Shown here: positions 1-9,951 of the stretch, in pieces
How the letters are laid out: the number at the start of each line of letters is the position of its first letter
Numbering within the stretch: position 1 is the stretch's first letter
Assembly: GCF_000472505.1 (NCBI RefSeq)
Contig: NZ_AWZR01000005.1
Location: forward strand, 248,001-312,000
Reading direction: 5' to 3'
Source of the DNA: Luteimonas sp. J29
GTDB lineage: Bacteria > Pseudomonadota > Gammaproteobacteria > Xanthomonadales > Xanthomonadaceae
Length of the DNA: 64,000 nt
Program-made: the position numbers and the translations under genes
The notes under the pieces: model-generated
The model's input: the letters and a program-made list of their open reading frames with translations, nothing else
Told to the model about the DNA's origin: nothing
Databases searched by the model: none

Positions 1-1973
1 TCAAGGCGCAGCGGAACGTGATGGAGTTCCTGCTGATCAACCATCCGCTCGACTGCCCGATCTGCGACCAGGGCGGAGAGTGCGAGCTGCAGGACCTGTC
101 GCTGGGCTATGGCCGCTCGGTCAGCCGCTTCGTCGAGCGCAAGCGCGTGGTGGCCGACGAGGACCTGGGCCCGCTGGTCGCCACCGAGATGACCCGCTGC
201 ATCCAGTGCACGCGCTGCATCCGCGTGACCGCGGAGATCGCCGGCACCTACGAGCTGGGCGGCATGTACCGCGGCGAGAACCTGCAGATCGGCACCTGGG
301 ACGGCAAGCCGCTGACCACCGAGCTGTCGGGCAACGTGATCGACGTGTGCCCGGTCGGCGCGCTCACCAACAAGGTGTTCCGCTTCCGCGCCCGCCCGTG
401 GGAGCTGATCGCGCGCGAGTCGCTGGGCTGGCACGACGCGCTGGGCAGCAACCTGTTCCTGCACGTGCGCCGCGGCGAGGTGCTGCGCGCGGTGCCGCGC
501 GACAACGAAGCGGTCAACGAATGCTGGCTGTCCGACCGCGACCGCTACTCGCACCAGGGCCTGTACGCGGACGACCGCGCGGCCAGGCCGCTGCTGCGCG
601 TGGCTTCCAACGGCGACGAGGGCGACTGGCGCGAGGCCAGCTGGGACGAGGCGCTGGCGAAGGCGGCGCAGATCCTGCGCGAGAACGGCGCCGACAACCT
701 CGGCGTGCTGGTGCACCCGGGGACCTCGAACGAGGAGGGCGCGCTGCTGGCGCGCCTGGCCGAGGGCCTGGGCACCGGCAACATCGACCACCGCATCGGC
801 CAGCACGACCTGTCCGATGGCGCCGTGGCCGAGCCCTTCGCGATGCCGGTCGCCGACATCGAGAACGCGGACGCGATCGTGATCGTCGGTTCCAACCTGC
901 GCCACGAGGTGCCGCTGCTGCACCAGCGCGTGCGCAAGGCCTGGCGCCGCGGCGCGAAGGTGCACGTGGTCGGCCCGGTCGACTTCGAGTTCACGTTCGA
1001 CATCGCCAGCAAGGCGATCGTGCCGCCGTCGAAGGTGGCCGGTGCGCTGGCGTCGGCCGAGCTGGCCGAGGCCGTGCGCGGCGCCGGCAGCGTCGCGGTG
1101 ATCGTGGGCGCGGTGGCCGAGAACGGTCCGCACGCGAGCGCGATCCGCGCTGCAGCGGCCGCGTTCGCCCGCGCCAGCGGCGCGTCGCTGTGCCGGATCC
1201 CGCAGGGTGCGAACGCGCTCGGCCTGGCCCGCCACGGCGTGCTGCCGTCCGGACTGGACGCCGGCGCGATGCTGGCCCGTCCGCGCGGCGCGTACGTCAT
1301 CTACGGCATCGAGCCGGGCCTGGACTTCGCCGACCAGGCGGCCGCGATGAAGGCGCTGGGCGGCGCGCAGGTGGTGGCCTTCAGCCACTTCGCCTGCCAG
1401 TCGACCCGGCGCGTGGCCGACGTGATCCTGCCGATCGCCACCCTGTTCGAGAACGACGCGACGATGACCAACCTCGACGGCCGCGACCAGCGGGCGAAGG
1501 CCGCCGGCCGCCTGCCGGGCGAGGCGCGCCAGGGCTGGGCCGTGCTGCGCGCCCTCGGCGGCGCGCTGCAGCTGCCCGGGTTCGATTTCACCGACCTCGA
1601 CGGCCTGCGCCAGGGCCTGCAGGCACGCGTGCCGACGCCGCGTCCAGGCCAGGCCGGGGAGCCGGCCACGGGCGATGGCCTGGAGCTGGCCGTGTCGCAG
1701 GCGATCTACCGGGTCGACGCACTGGTGCGCCGCGCGCAGGCGCTGCAGGCGCATCCGCTCAACGCCGGGCCGCGGGTCAGCCTGCATCCGGACGACGCCG
1801 CCGCCTCCGGCCTGGGCCAGGGCGCGATGGCGAAGGTGGCGGGCGCCGCCGGCACCGCCACGCTGCCGGTCAACGTCACCACGCTGGTGGCGCCGGGCTG
1901 CGCCTGGATCGAGTCGGGCTATGGTCCGACCGCGGGACTCGGCGCCGGCCGGGTGAAGGTGGAGGCCGCATGA
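1..1973 (+). CDS. nuoG: NADH-quinone oxidoreductase subunit G (5' partial)
   Basis: Peripheral-arm iron-sulfur subunit of respiratory complex I, which passes electrons from NADH toward quinone. The reading frame is open to the left edge of the window, so the N-terminus with the first 2Fe-2S ligands is missing. The visible part opens with the His-Cys3 cluster motif ([14 protein letters not shown]), then the 4Fe-4S motif CIQCTRC with a later CPVGAL, and continues into a long molybdopterin-oxidoreductase-like domain that has no cofactor role in complex I. The stop overlaps the nuoH start by 4 bp (ATGA), indicating translational coupling. Confidence 0.96.
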   Translation, partial: KAQRNVMEFLLINHPLDCPICDQGGECELQDLSLGYGRSVSRFVERKRVVADEDLGPLVATEMTRCIQCTRCIRVTAEIAGTYELGGMYRGENLQIGTWDGKPLTTELSGNVIDVCPVGALTNKVFRFRARPWELIARESLGWHDALGSNLFLHVRRGEVLRAVPRDNEAVNECWLSDRDRYSHQGLYADDRAARPLLRVASNGDEGDWREASWDEALAKAAQILRENGADNLGVLVHPGTSNEEGALLARLAEGLGTGNIDHRIGQHDLSDGAVAEPFAMPVADIENADAIVIVGSNLRHEVPLLHQRVRKAWRRGAKVHVVGPVDFEFTFDIASKAIVPPSKVAGALASAELAEAVRGAGSVAVIVGAVAENGPHASAIRAAAAAFARASGASLCRIPQGANALGLARHGVLPSGLDAGAMLARPRGAYVIYGIEPGLDFADQAAAMKALGGAQVVAFSHFACQSTRRVADVILPIATLFENDATMTNLDGRDQRAKAAGRLPGEARQGWAVLRALGGALQLPGFDFTDLDGLRQGLQARVPTPRPGQAGEPATGDGLELAVSQAIYRVDALVRRAQALQAHPLNAGPRVSLHPDDAAASGLGQGAMAKVAGAAGTATLPVNVTTLVAPGCAWIESGYGPTAGLGAGRVKVEAA

Positions 1974-3073
1974 GCGCGACCAATACCGCCTCCCTGCTGA
2001 CGGCCTGGACGGCGCCGCTGCACGACCTGCTTGCGTCGCTGGGGCCGGTCGGCGTGGTGCTGTGGATCGTGCTCAAGATCCTCGCCATCGCCGTCCCGGT
2101 GATCCTGGCCGTGGCGTTCTACGTGGTCTGGGAGCGCAAGCTGATCGGCTGGATGCACGTGCGCCACGGGCCGATGTACGTGGGCTGGGGCGTGCTGCAG
2201 GCCTTCGCCGACGTGTTCAAGCTGCTGTTCAAGGAAGTGATCCAGCCCAGCGCCGCGCACCGGTCGCTGTACCTGCTCGCGCCGCTGATCACCCTGGCGC
2301 CCGCGTTCGCCGCCTGGGCGGTGGTTCCGTTCGACGCGCAGCTGGTGCTGTCCAACGCCAACGCGGGCCTGCTGTACCTGCTGGCGATGACCTCGCTGGG
2401 CGTGTACGGCATCATCCTCGCCGGCTGGGCCTCGAACTCGAAGTACGCCTTCCTCGGGGCGATGCGTTCGGCCGCGCAGGTGGTGAGCTACGAGATCGCG
2501 ATGGGCTTCGCCCTGGTCGGCGTGATGGTCGGCGCCGGCAGCCTGAACCTGTCGCAGATCGTGATGGCGCAGTCGGGCGACGCCGGGCTGTTGGAGTGGT
2601 TCTGGCTGCCGATGCTGCCGCTGTTCGTCATCTACTTCGTGTCGGGCGTGGCCGAGACCAACCGTGCGCCGTTCGACGTGGTGGAAGGCGAATCGGAGAT
2701 CGTGGCCGGCCACATGGTCGAGTATTCCGGGTCGGCGTTCGCGCTGTTCTTCCTGGCCGAGTACGCGAACATGATCCTGGTCAGCTTCCTGACCGCGATC
2801 TTCTTCCTCGGCGGCTGGCTGTCGCCGGTGCCGGCCGGCTGGATCCCCGACATCCCGGTGGTGCGCGTGGTCCTGGGCGACGGCTGGTGGTGGCTGTTCG
2901 CCAAGGTGTTCTTCTTCGCCAGCTGCTTCATCTGGTTCCGCGCCTCGTTCCCGCGCTACCGCTACGACCAGATCATGCGACTGGGCTGGAAGGTGTTCAT
3001 CCCGCTGAGCATCGGCTGGATCGCGGTGGTGGCGTTGATGGCGTATTTCGGCGTGTTCGAGGCAGGGCAGTGA
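1970..3073 (+). CDS. nuoH: NADH-quinone oxidoreductase subunit H
   Basis: Membrane subunit of complex I that forms much of the quinone-binding chamber at the junction of the two arms. The 367-residue protein is almost entirely hydrophobic with about eight predicted membrane segments. It contains the family signatures [14 protein letters not shown] near residue 50 and [16 protein letters not shown] near residue 230, the acidic quinone-site loop. The ATG at 1970 overlaps the nuoG stop, and its own stop overlaps the nuoI start by one base. Length and order are normal for proteobacteria. Confidence 0.97.
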   Translation: MSATNTASLLTAWTAPLHDLLASLGPVGVVLWIVLKILAIAVPVILAVAFYVVWERKLIGWMHVRHGPMYVGWGVLQAFADVFKLLFKEVIQPSAAHRSLYLLAPLITLAPAFAAWAVVPFDAQLVLSNANAGLLYLLAMTSLGVYGIILAGWASNSKYAFLGAMRSAAQVVSYEIAMGFALVGVMVGAGSLNLSQIVMAQSGDAGLLEWFWLPMLPLFVIYFVSGVAETNRAPFDVVEGESEIVAGHMVEYSGSAFALFFLAEYANMILVSFLTAIFFLGGWLSPVPAGWIPDIPVVRVVLGDGWWWLFAKVFFFASCFIWFRASFPRYRYDQIMRLGWKVFIPLSIGWIAVVALMAYFGVFEAGQ

Positions 3074-3561
3074 TGGGCAAGTTCGTATCCTGGTTCCGGA
3101 GCCTGCTGCTGCTCGAGCTGCTCGGCGGCTTGTGGCTGACGCTCAAGTACCTGTTCCGGCCCAAGTACACGCTGATGTACCCGATGGAGAAGACGCCGCA
3201 GTCGCCGCGCTTCCGCGGGCTCCACGCGCTGCGCCGCTATCCCAACGGCGAGGAGCGCTGCATCGCCTGCAAGCTGTGCGAGGCGGTGTGCCCGGCGCTG
3301 GCGATCACCATCGACTCGGCGCCGCGCGAGGACGGCACCCGCCGCACGACGCGCTACGACATCGACCTGTTCAAGTGCATCTACTGCGGCTTCTGCGAGG
3401 AGTCGTGCCCGGTGGACTCGATCGTCGAGACCCACGTCCACGAGTACCACTTCGAAAACCGCGGCGAGAACATCCTCACCAAGCCCAAGCTGCTGGCGAT
3501 CGGCGACCGCCTCGAGGCGGAGATCGCCGAGCGCCGCGCCGCCGACGCCGCCTACCGATAA
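3073..3561 (+). CDS. nuoI: NADH-quinone oxidoreductase subunit I
   Basis: Ferredoxin-like subunit of complex I carrying two 4Fe-4S clusters (N6a and N6b) that relay electrons to N2. The 162-residue protein shows two clear CxxCxxCxxxCP motifs, [12 protein letters not shown] near residue 60 and [12 protein letters not shown] near residue 99, after an N-terminal amphipathic membrane-contact helix. The start ATG shares its first base with the nuoH stop codon. Length is typical. Confidence 0.97.
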   Translation: MGKFVSWFRSLLLLELLGGLWLTLKYLFRPKYTLMYPMEKTPQSPRFRGLHALRRYPNGEERCIACKLCEAVCPALAITIDSAPREDGTRRTTRYDIDLFKCIYCGFCEESCPVDSIVETHVHEYHFENRGENILTKPKLLAIGDRLEAEIAERRAADAAYR

Positions 3562-3571
3562 GCGACCGACC

Positions 3572-4204
3572 ATGGATTTCGCCCTGCTTGCATTCCTCGC
3601 CTTCGCCGTCGTGGCCGCCATCGCGGCGGGCGCGGTGATCAGCGTCAAGAACCCGGTGCACGCGGCGCTGTTCCTGGTGCTGACGTTCTTCAGCGTCGCC
3701 TGCACCTGGATCCTGGCCGGCGCCGAGTTCCTCGGCGTGGCCCTGATCCTGGTTTACGTCGGCGCGGTGATGGTGCTGTTCCTGTTCGTGGTGATGATGC
3801 TCGACATCGACATCGTGCCGCTGCGCGAGGGCTACGTGCGCTACCTGCCGGTCGGCCTGCTGGTCGCGGTGGTGATGCTGGTCGAGGTGCTGACCCTGAT
3901 CGGGGTCAAGGCGCGCACGGTGCCGTTCGGCGCCGACCCGGTGGAGACCGCCGGCGGCAGCAACGTGGCCTGGGTGGCGCGGCGGCTGTTCACCGACTTC
4001 CTGCTGCCGTTCGAGGTCGCCGCGCTGATCCTGACCGTGGCCGTGATCGCGGCCGTGGCGCTGACCCTGCGCCGCCGGCCCGGCACCAAGCACCAGGACC
4101 CGTCCGAGCAGTCGCGGGTGCGCGCGGCCGACCGCGTGCGCCTGGTGAGCATGCCGGCGGAGAAGCGGGTGGAAGAAGCAAGCGGCGGGGAGGCGCAGCA
4201 GTAA
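3572..4204 (+). CDS. nuoJ: NADH-quinone oxidoreductase subunit J
   Basis: Membrane subunit of the complex I proton-translocation arm. The 210-residue protein has five hydrophobic segments and the conserved [17 protein letters not shown] segment (TM3, the pi-bulge helix of the family) near residues 60-80, followed by a hydrophilic C-terminal tail of about 50 residues that is somewhat long for the family. Its stop overlaps the ATG of nuoK. Confidence 0.95.
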   Translation: MDFALLAFLAFAVVAAIAAGAVISVKNPVHAALFLVLTFFSVACTWILAGAEFLGVALILVYVGAVMVLFLFVVMMLDIDIVPLREGYVRYLPVGLLVAVVMLVEVLTLIGVKARTVPFGADPVETAGGSNVAWVARRLFTDFLLPFEVAALILTVAVIAAVALTLRRRPGTKHQDPSEQSRVRAADRVRLVSMPAEKRVEEASGGEAQQ

Positions 4205-4527
4205 TGGAATTCCTCGGACAGGGCCTCGGGCTCGGCCACTACCTGGCGCTCGGCGCGGTGCTGTTCTGCATCAGCGTCGCGGGCATCTTCCTCAACCGCA
4301 AGAACGTCATCATCCTGCTGATGTCGATCGAACTGATGCTGCTCGCGGTGAACGTCAACTTCATCGCGTTCTCGCGCCACTTCGGCGACCAGGCGGGACA
4401 GATCTTCGTGTTCTTCATCCTGACGGTGGCCGCGGCGGAAGCCGCGATCGGCCTGGCGATCCTGGTCACGCTGTTCCGCAACCGGAGCACGATCAACGTC
4501 GCCGAGATCGACACGCTGAAGGGGTGA
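4204..4527 (+). CDS. nuoK: NADH-quinone oxidoreductase subunit K
   Basis: Small antiporter-like (MrpC-related) membrane subunit of complex I. The 107 residues form three membrane helices and carry the conserved glutamates in [14 protein letters not shown] and [11 protein letters not shown] that line the proton path. The ATG overlaps the nuoJ stop. A 211-bp gap follows before nuoL, the only sizeable gap inside the nuo operon here. It is GC-rich, contains a short ggcctcc/ggaggcc inverted repeat, and shows no gene. Confidence 0.96.
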   Translation: MEFLGQGLGLGHYLALGAVLFCISVAGIFLNRKNVIILLMSIELMLLAVNVNFIAFSRHFGDQAGQIFVFFILTVAAAEAAIGLAILVTLFRNRSTINVAEIDTLKG

Positions 4528-4738
4528 GCGCCGGCGCTCGCGGGCCACTGGCTCGCGCCGGCGCGGACGCCCGGCCAGGATGGCCGGGGAGGCCTCCCAG
4601 GAGGCCGCGCTGTTCGGCCATGGAAGGTCGCGGTGACAACCAGGACCCGGGATGGCGCGGGCCGCGGCCCGGGGCGGAACGTCGCCGGGCAGGGAAAGTG
4701 GTGAAGGCGGCATACGTACGACAGGCAACGGACCAGAC

Positions 4739-6802
4739 ATGGCGATTTCCACAACCCACCTGCTGATCATCGTGCTGGCACCGCTGCTGGGCGCGATCGT
4801 GGCCGGCTTCTTCGGCCGCCAGGTCGGGCGCGCCGGCGCGCACACGGCGACCATCCTGGGCGTCGCGCTCAGCTGTGCCTTCTCCTGCTACGTGCTGTAC
4901 CAGCTCGTGGGGCAGGGCGCGGGGCCGTACAACCAGAACGTGTATACGTTCTTCGAGGTCGGCGGGTACTCGGCGCACGTCGGCTTCCTGGTCGACAGGC
5001 TGACCGCGATGATGATGGTCGTGGTGACCTTCGTCTCGCTGTTGGTCCACGTCTACACCATCGGATACATGGCCGAGGATCCCGGCTACCAGCGCTTCTT
5101 CGCCTACATCAGCCTGTTCACCTTCTCCATGCTGATGCTGGTGATGTCGAACAACTTCCTGCAGTTGTTCTTCGGCTGGGAGGCGGTGGGCCTGGTGTCC
5201 TACCTGCTGATCGGGTTCTGGTTCAGGCGGCCGACCGCGGTGTTCGCCAACCTCAAGGCGTTCCTCGTCAATCGCGTGGGCGACTTCGGCTTCCTGCTCG
5301 GCATCGCCGCGGTGGTCTGGTACTTCGGGACCCTCGACTACGCCAACGTGTTCGCCAGCGCCGGCCAGGTGCTCGAGGGCCGCACGATCGAGGTCCTGGC
5401 CGGGCACGAATGGTCGGTGGCGACGATGATCTGCATCTGCCTGTTCATCGGCGCGATGGGCAAGTCCGCGCAGGTGCCGTTGCACGTGTGGCTGCCCGAC
5501 TCGATGGAAGGCCCGACCCCGATCTCGGCGCTGATCCACGCCGCGACGATGGTGACCGCGGGCATCTTCATGGTCGCGCGCATGTCGCCGATCTTCGAGC
5601 TGAGCGCCACCGCGCTGAACTTCGTCCTGTTCATCGGCGCCACCACCGCGTTCTTCACCGGCCTGATCGGCATGGTCCAGAACGACATCAAGCGCGTGGT
5701 CGCGTATTCCACGCTGTCGCAGCTGGGCTACATGACCGTCGCGCTCGGCGTGTCGGCGTACTCGGCGGCGGTGTACCACCTGATGACCCACGCCTTCTTC
5801 AAGGCGCTGCTGTTCCTGGCGGCCGGTTCGGTCATCATCGGCATGCACCACGAGCAGGACATGCGCAGGATGGGCGGCCTGCGCAAGTACATGCCGGTCA
5901 CCTTCTGGACCAGCGTGGTCGGCACCCTGGCCCTGGTGGGCACGCCGTTCTTCAGCGGCTTCTACTCGAAGGACGTGATCATCGAGGCGGCCAGACTCGG
6001 CGCCGGGCGCGCCGGATGGATCGGCACCTACGCCTACTGGGCGGTGCTTCTGGGCGCGTTCGTGACCTCGTTCTACAGCTTCCGCCTGCTGTACCTGACC
6101 TATTTCGGCGAGGAGCGCTTCCGCCACGCGGCGCATGACGCGCATGGCCACGACGCGCACCACGACGACGGCCACGGCCACCATGGCCCGCACGAGCCGC
6201 ACGAGTCGCCGTGGGTGGTGACGGTGCCGCTGGTGCTGCTGGCGATCCCCTCGGTCCTGGTCGGCTTCTTCACCGCCGGTCCGATGCTGTTCGGCACCGA
6301 CTGGACCGGCCACCACGAGGCCGTGCCGTTCTTCGGCGACGCCATCCGCGTGCTGGCAGCCAACGACGTGATGTCGGCGCTGAAGGAAGAGCTGTGGCAC
6401 GGGCCGACCGGGCTGGCGCTGCACGGTTTCGTCGCGCCCGCCTTCTGGCTGGTGCTGGCGGGCTTCCTGCTGGCCACCCTGATGTACGTCTGGCGGCCGG
6501 AGCTGCCGGCGAAGGTGGCGCACGCGCTGCGCCTGCCGATCCGCATCCTCGAGAACAAGTACGGCATGGACGACCTGTGGATCAAGGGCTTCGCCGGCGG
6601 GGGCCTGCTGCTCGGCCGCGGCTCGCGCGAGGTCGATTCCAGGCTGATCGACGGACTGTTCGTCAACGGCGCCGCGCGCCTGGTCGGATTCACCGCCGCT
6701 CTCGTGCGCCGCATGCAGACCGGATACCTCTACCACTATGCGTTCGCGATGATCGTCGGCCTGATCGTGCTGCTGGCCGTGCTGATCCGCCATTGGACCT
6801 GA
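4739..6802 (+). CDS. nuoL: NADH-quinone oxidoreductase subunit L
   Basis: Distal antiporter-like subunit of complex I with the long lateral helix. The 687-residue protein begins MAISTTHLLIIVLAPLLG and contains the Proton_antipo_N and Proton_antipo_M regions, including WLPDSMEGPTPISALIHAATMV near residue 250, which holds functional lysine and histidine sites. A His-rich hydrophilic stretch (about residues 460-480, HDAHGHDAHHDDGHGHH) lies in a loop before the C-terminal part. An in-frame upstream start at 4652 is less likely because family members begin at the hydrophobic stretch and the extra residues are arginine- and glycine-rich. Confidence 0.96.
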   Translation: MAISTTHLLIIVLAPLLGAIVAGFFGRQVGRAGAHTATILGVALSCAFSCYVLYQLVGQGAGPYNQNVYTFFEVGGYSAHVGFLVDRLTAMMMVVVTFVSLLVHVYTIGYMAEDPGYQRFFAYISLFTFSMLMLVMSNNFLQLFFGWEAVGLVSYLLIGFWFRRPTAVFANLKAFLVNRVGDFGFLLGIAAVVWYFGTLDYANVFASAGQVLEGRTIEVLAGHEWSVATMICICLFIGAMGKSAQVPLHVWLPDSMEGPTPISALIHAATMVTAGIFMVARMSPIFELSATALNFVLFIGATTAFFTGLIGMVQNDIKRVVAYSTLSQLGYMTVALGVSAYSAAVYHLMTHAFFKALLFLAAGSVIIGMHHEQDMRRMGGLRKYMPVTFWTSVVGTLALVGTPFFSGFYSKDVIIEAARLGAGRAGWIGTYAYWAVLLGAFVTSFYSFRLLYLTYFGEERFRHAAHDAHGHDAHHDDGHGHHGPHEPHESPWVVTVPLVLLAIPSVLVGFFTAGPMLFGTDWTGHHEAVPFFGDAIRVLAANDVMSALKEELWHGPTGLALHGFVAPAFWLVLAGFLLATLMYVWRPELPAKVAHALRLPIRILENKYGMDDLWIKGFAGGGLLLGRGSREVDSRLIDGLFVNGAARLVGFTAALVRRMQTGYLYHYAFAMIVGLIVLLAVLIRHWT

Positions 6803-6806
6803 TCCC

Positions 6807-8321
6807 GTGCAGAACTGGCCCCTCCTCAGTCTCCTGATCTGGCTGCCGATCCTCGGCGGCGCCGCCGTGCTCGCGCTCGGCGAGACCCGCGCGCAGGCCG
6901 CGCGATGGACCTCGCTGGTCGTGGCGCTCGCCGTGTTCGCCCTCAGCCTGCCGCTGTTCACCGGCTTCGACCATGCCGCCAGCGGCATGCAGTTCGTCGA
7001 GCGGATGGCGTGGATCCCCGCCTACGACATCCAGTACCACCTCGGCGTGGACGGGATCTCGATCGCGCTGATCATCCTCACCACGCTGACCACCGCGCTG
7101 GTGCTGGTGGGCGCGTGGACCGCGATCGACCGCCGCGTCAACCAGTACTACGCCTCGATGCTGATCCTCGAGGGTCTGATGGTCGGCGTGTTCTGCGCCG
7201 TGGACGCGCTGCTGTTCTACGTGTTCTTCGAGGCCATGCTGATCCCGATGTTCATCATCATCGGCGTCTGGGGCGGCCCGCGGCGCGTGTACGCGTCGAT
7301 CAAGTTCTTCCTGTACACCTTCCTCGGCTCGATCTTCATGCTGGTCGGCCTGGTGTACCTGTACCTGAAGGGCGGCAGCTGGCAGCTCCCGGACCTGTAC
7401 GCGCTGCCGCTGACCGCGACCGAGCAGACCTGGCTGTTCTTCGCGTTCCTGGCCGCGTTCGCGGTCAAGATCCCGATGTTCCCGGTCCACACCTGGCTGC
7501 CGGACGCGCACGTCGAGGCGCCGACCGGCGGCTCGGTGATCCTGGCCGCGATCATGCTGAAGATCGGCGGCTACGGCTTCCTGCGCTTCAGCCTGCCAAT
7601 TACCCCGGACGCCGGCCACGAATGGGCCTGGCTGCTGATCGCGCTGTCGCTGATCGCGGTGGTGTACGTCGGCCTCGTGGCGCTGGTCCAGGAGGACATG
7701 AAGAAGCTGATCGCGTACTCGTCGGTTTCGCACATGGGCTTCGTCACCCTCGGCACGTTCATCGCCTTCGCGCTGGTGCGCGACGTGGCGGGCGGCACCG
7801 ACGCCGCGCGCCTGGGCCTGCAGGGCGCGATGGTGCAGATGATCTCGCATGGCTTCGTGTCCGGCGCCATGTTCTCGTGCGTGGGCGTGCTCTACGACCG
7901 CATGCACACGCGCATGATCAAGGACTACGGCGGCGTGGCCAACGTGATGCCGTGGTTCACCTTCTTCATGGTCCTGTTCGCCATGGCCAACTCGGGCCTG
8001 CCGGGCACGTCCGGCTTCGTGGGCGAGTTCATGGTGGTCCTGGCCAGCTTCCAGCACCATCCGCTGATCGCCTTCGTCGCGGCGCTGACCCTGATCATCG
8101 GCGCGGCCTACACCCTGTGGCTGGTGAAGCGGGTCATGTTCGGCGAGGTCGCCAACGCCCACGTCGCCCAGCTCCAGGACATCAACACCCGCGAGTGGAT
8201 CGTGCTCGGCGTGTTCGCCGCCGGTACCCTGCTGATCGGCGTGTGGCCGGCGCCGCTGGTGGAGCTGATGGACCCGGCGATCGCCGAGCTGGCGAGCCAC
8301 CTCGCCGCGAGCAAGCTTTGA
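6807..8321 (+). CDS. nuoM: NADH-quinone oxidoreductase subunit M
   Basis: Antiporter-like proton-pumping subunit of complex I, 504 residues with about 14 membrane helices. The GTG start lies 4 bp after the nuoL stop and gives the expected N-terminus (QNWPLLSLLIWLPILGG). The family motif HTWLPDAHVEAPTGGSV is near residue 230, and the key TM5 glutamate lies in FYVFFEAMLIPMF. Length is normal. Confidence 0.96.
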   Translation: MQNWPLLSLLIWLPILGGAAVLALGETRAQAARWTSLVVALAVFALSLPLFTGFDHAASGMQFVERMAWIPAYDIQYHLGVDGISIALIILTTLTTALVLVGAWTAIDRRVNQYYASMLILEGLMVGVFCAVDALLFYVFFEAMLIPMFIIIGVWGGPRRVYASIKFFLYTFLGSIFMLVGLVYLYLKGGSWQLPDLYALPLTATEQTWLFFAFLAAFAVKIPMFPVHTWLPDAHVEAPTGGSVILAAIMLKIGGYGFLRFSLPITPDAGHEWAWLLIALSLIAVVYVGLVALVQEDMKKLIAYSSVSHMGFVTLGTFIAFALVRDVAGGTDAARLGLQGAMVQMISHGFVSGAMFSCVGVLYDRMHTRMIKDYGGVANVMPWFTFFMVLFAMANSGLPGTSGFVGEFMVVLASFQHHPLIAFVAALTLIIGAAYTLWLVKRVMFGEVANAHVAQLQDINTREWIVLGVFAAGTLLIGVWPAPLVELMDPAIAELASHLAASKL

Positions 8322-8334
8322 GGACCCGCACGCG

Positions 8335-9798
8335 ATGACCGCTGCCAACTTCCCCGCGCCTCCCGTCCGCTCCTTCGCCGAGCTCGCGCCGCTGACGCCC
8401 GAGCTGGTGGTGGTGTTCGGGGCCTTCGCGCTGCTGATGCTGGACCTGTTCCTGGACGACCGCCGCCGGGTGGTCACGCACGCGCTGGCGATCGTCACCC
8501 TGCTGGTGGCCGCGGCGCTGCTGTGGTTCGACGTGGGCGGGCAGGGCACCACCCTGGCCGGAAAGTTCGTGCGCGACGACGGCGCCGACGTGCTCAAGCT
8601 CGTCATCCTGCTGGTCAGCGCCGCGTCGATGGCCTACATCTGGCCGTTCCTGCGCGAGCGCGACCTGTACAAGGGCGAGGTCGCGGTGCTGGTGCTGTTC
8701 GCGGTGGCCGGCATGATGCTGCTGGTGTCGGCCGGCAGCCTGACCATGGTCTACGTCGGCCTGGAGCTGCTGGCCCTGTGCTCGTACGCGCTGGTCGCCA
8801 CCGACCGCGACAGCCCGCTCGCCTCCGAGGCGGCGATGAAGTACTTCGTGCTCGGCTCGCTGGCCTCCGGCCTGCTGCTGTACGGCATGAGCCTGCTCTA
8901 CGGCGCCACCGGCACGCTCGACCTGGTCCGGATCCGCGACATCGCCGGTTCGCTGGCCGGCGAGGACCGCACCCTGCTGCTGACCGGCACCGTGTTCGTG
9001 GTGGTCGGCGTCGCGTTCAAGTTCGGCGCCGCGCCGTTCCACATGTGGCTGCCCGACACCTACCACGGCGCACCGACCCCGATCACGATCTTCATCAGCT
9101 CCGCGCCCAAGCTGGCGGCTTTCGGCATGGCCTGGCGCCTGCTGGAAGTGGGACTGGGCCCGGCGCACGACGAGGTCCGGCTGCTGGTTGCGGTGGTGGC
9201 GGCGCTCTCGCTGGCGGTGGGCAACCTGTTCGCGATCGCGCAGGCGAACCTCAAGCGCATGCTGGCCTACTCGACCGTCTCCCACGTCGGGTTCCTGTTC
9301 CTGGGCCTGGCCGCTGGCGGCGAGGAGGGCTACGCCGCGGCGATGTTCTACGCCATCAGCTACGCTGTGATGTCGGTGGCCGCGTTCGGCGCGATCGTGC
9401 TGCTGGCGCGGCGCGGCTTCGAGGCCGACCGGATCGAGGATTTCCGCGGCCTGGCCGCGCGCAGCCCGTGGATGGCGGGGCTGGTGCTGCTGGTCATGGC
9501 CTCGCTGGCGGGCGTGCCGCCGCTGCTGGGCTTCTGGGCCAAGGTCGCGGTCCTGCGCGCCGCGCTCGAGGGCGACCTGCTGTGGCTGGCGATCGTGGGC
9601 GTGGTGTTCGCGGTGATCGGCGCGTTCTACTACCTGCGCGTGATCAAGGTGATGTACTTCGAACAGCCCGCGGGCGAGCCGATCACGATCCGTGGCGGCG
9701 CCCTGCAGGCGGTGTTCGCGGTGAACGCGCTGGCCCTGCTCGGCCTGGGCCTGGCCTGGGACCCGATCATGGCCTGGTGCCAGTCCGCGTTCTCCTGA
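8335..9798 (+). CDS. nuoN: NADH-quinone oxidoreductase subunit N
   Basis: Third antiporter-like subunit of complex I and the last gene of the nuo operon. The 487-residue polytopic protein carries the conserved FHMWLPDTYHGAPTPIT stretch near residue 235 and the LELLALCSYAL segment near residue 140. The start is 13 bp after the nuoM stop. The tRNA-fMet promoter begins only about 37 bp downstream. Confidence 0.96.
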   Translation: MTAANFPAPPVRSFAELAPLTPELVVVFGAFALLMLDLFLDDRRRVVTHALAIVTLLVAAALLWFDVGGQGTTLAGKFVRDDGADVLKLVILLVSAASMAYIWPFLRERDLYKGEVAVLVLFAVAGMMLLVSAGSLTMVYVGLELLALCSYALVATDRDSPLASEAAMKYFVLGSLASGLLLYGMSLLYGATGTLDLVRIRDIAGSLAGEDRTLLLTGTVFVVVGVAFKFGAAPFHMWLPDTYHGAPTPITIFISSAPKLAAFGMAWRLLEVGLGPAHDEVRLLVAVVAALSLAVGNLFAIAQANLKRMLAYSTVSHVGFLFLGLAAGGEEGYAAAMFYAISYAVMSVAAFGAIVLLARRGFEADRIEDFRGLAARSPWMAGLVLLVMASLAGVPPLLGFWAKVAVLRAALEGDLLWLAIVGVVFAVIGAFYYLRVIKVMYFEQPAGEPITIRGGALQAVFAVNALALLGLGLAWDPIMAWCQSAFS

Positions 9799-9834
9799 GC
9801 GACCGGCGGCTGAAGACAGGCCCCGCGGACGGGG

Positions 9835-9863
9835 TTGTCAAACCGGCCGCCTGTCGCCATAAT
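9835..9863 (+). promoter_or_regulatory. sigma70-type promoter of the initiator tRNA gene
   Basis: TTGTCA (9835-9840), a 17-bp spacer and CATAAT (9858-9863) match the sigma70 consensus well. Transcription would begin about 5-7 bp before the mature tRNA 5' end. A small ccccg/cgggg hairpin (9821-9834) sits just upstream and may end nuo transcription, although it has no real T-run. Confidence 0.7.
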
Positions 9864-9874
9864 CTCGCGTCTGC

Positions 9875-9951
9875 TGCGGGGTGGAGCAGTCTGGCAGCTC
9901 GTCGGGCTCATAACCCGAAGGTCGCAGGTTCAAATCCTGCCCCCGCTACCA
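9875..9951 (+). tRNA. tRNA-fMet (initiator, CAT anticodon)
   Basis: A 77-nt gene with encoded CCA. The acceptor arms tgcgggg and ccccgct pair except at position 1-72 (T-T mismatch), as expected for an initiator that must not pair there. The anticodon loop is ctcataa, closed by ggg/ccc pairs, the initiator hallmark. The T arm is gcagg-ttcaaat-cctgc. In E. coli the related metY gene heads the rimP-nusA-infB operon. Here a prophage lies between the tRNA and rimP. The 3' half of the gene is the left attachment core and also encodes the end of the integrase on the other strand. Confidence 0.97.

Noticed and set aside
80..2000. Long plus-strand frame through nuoG
   Set aside because: Arg/Gly/Pro/Ala-rich composition typical of shadow frames in 70% GC DNA; nuoG itself is unmistakable.
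4493..6988. An 831-residue minus-strand frame opposite nuoL
   Set aside because: His/Arg/Gln-rich antisense of a known gene; the same holds for the long minus frames at 6690-8606, 20867-22804 and 31676-34558.
9821..9834. ccccg-cgga-cgggg hairpin as the nuo operon terminator
   Set aside because: Five-base stem and no T-run; it lies directly against the tRNA promoter -35, so it may be only part of that promoter region.
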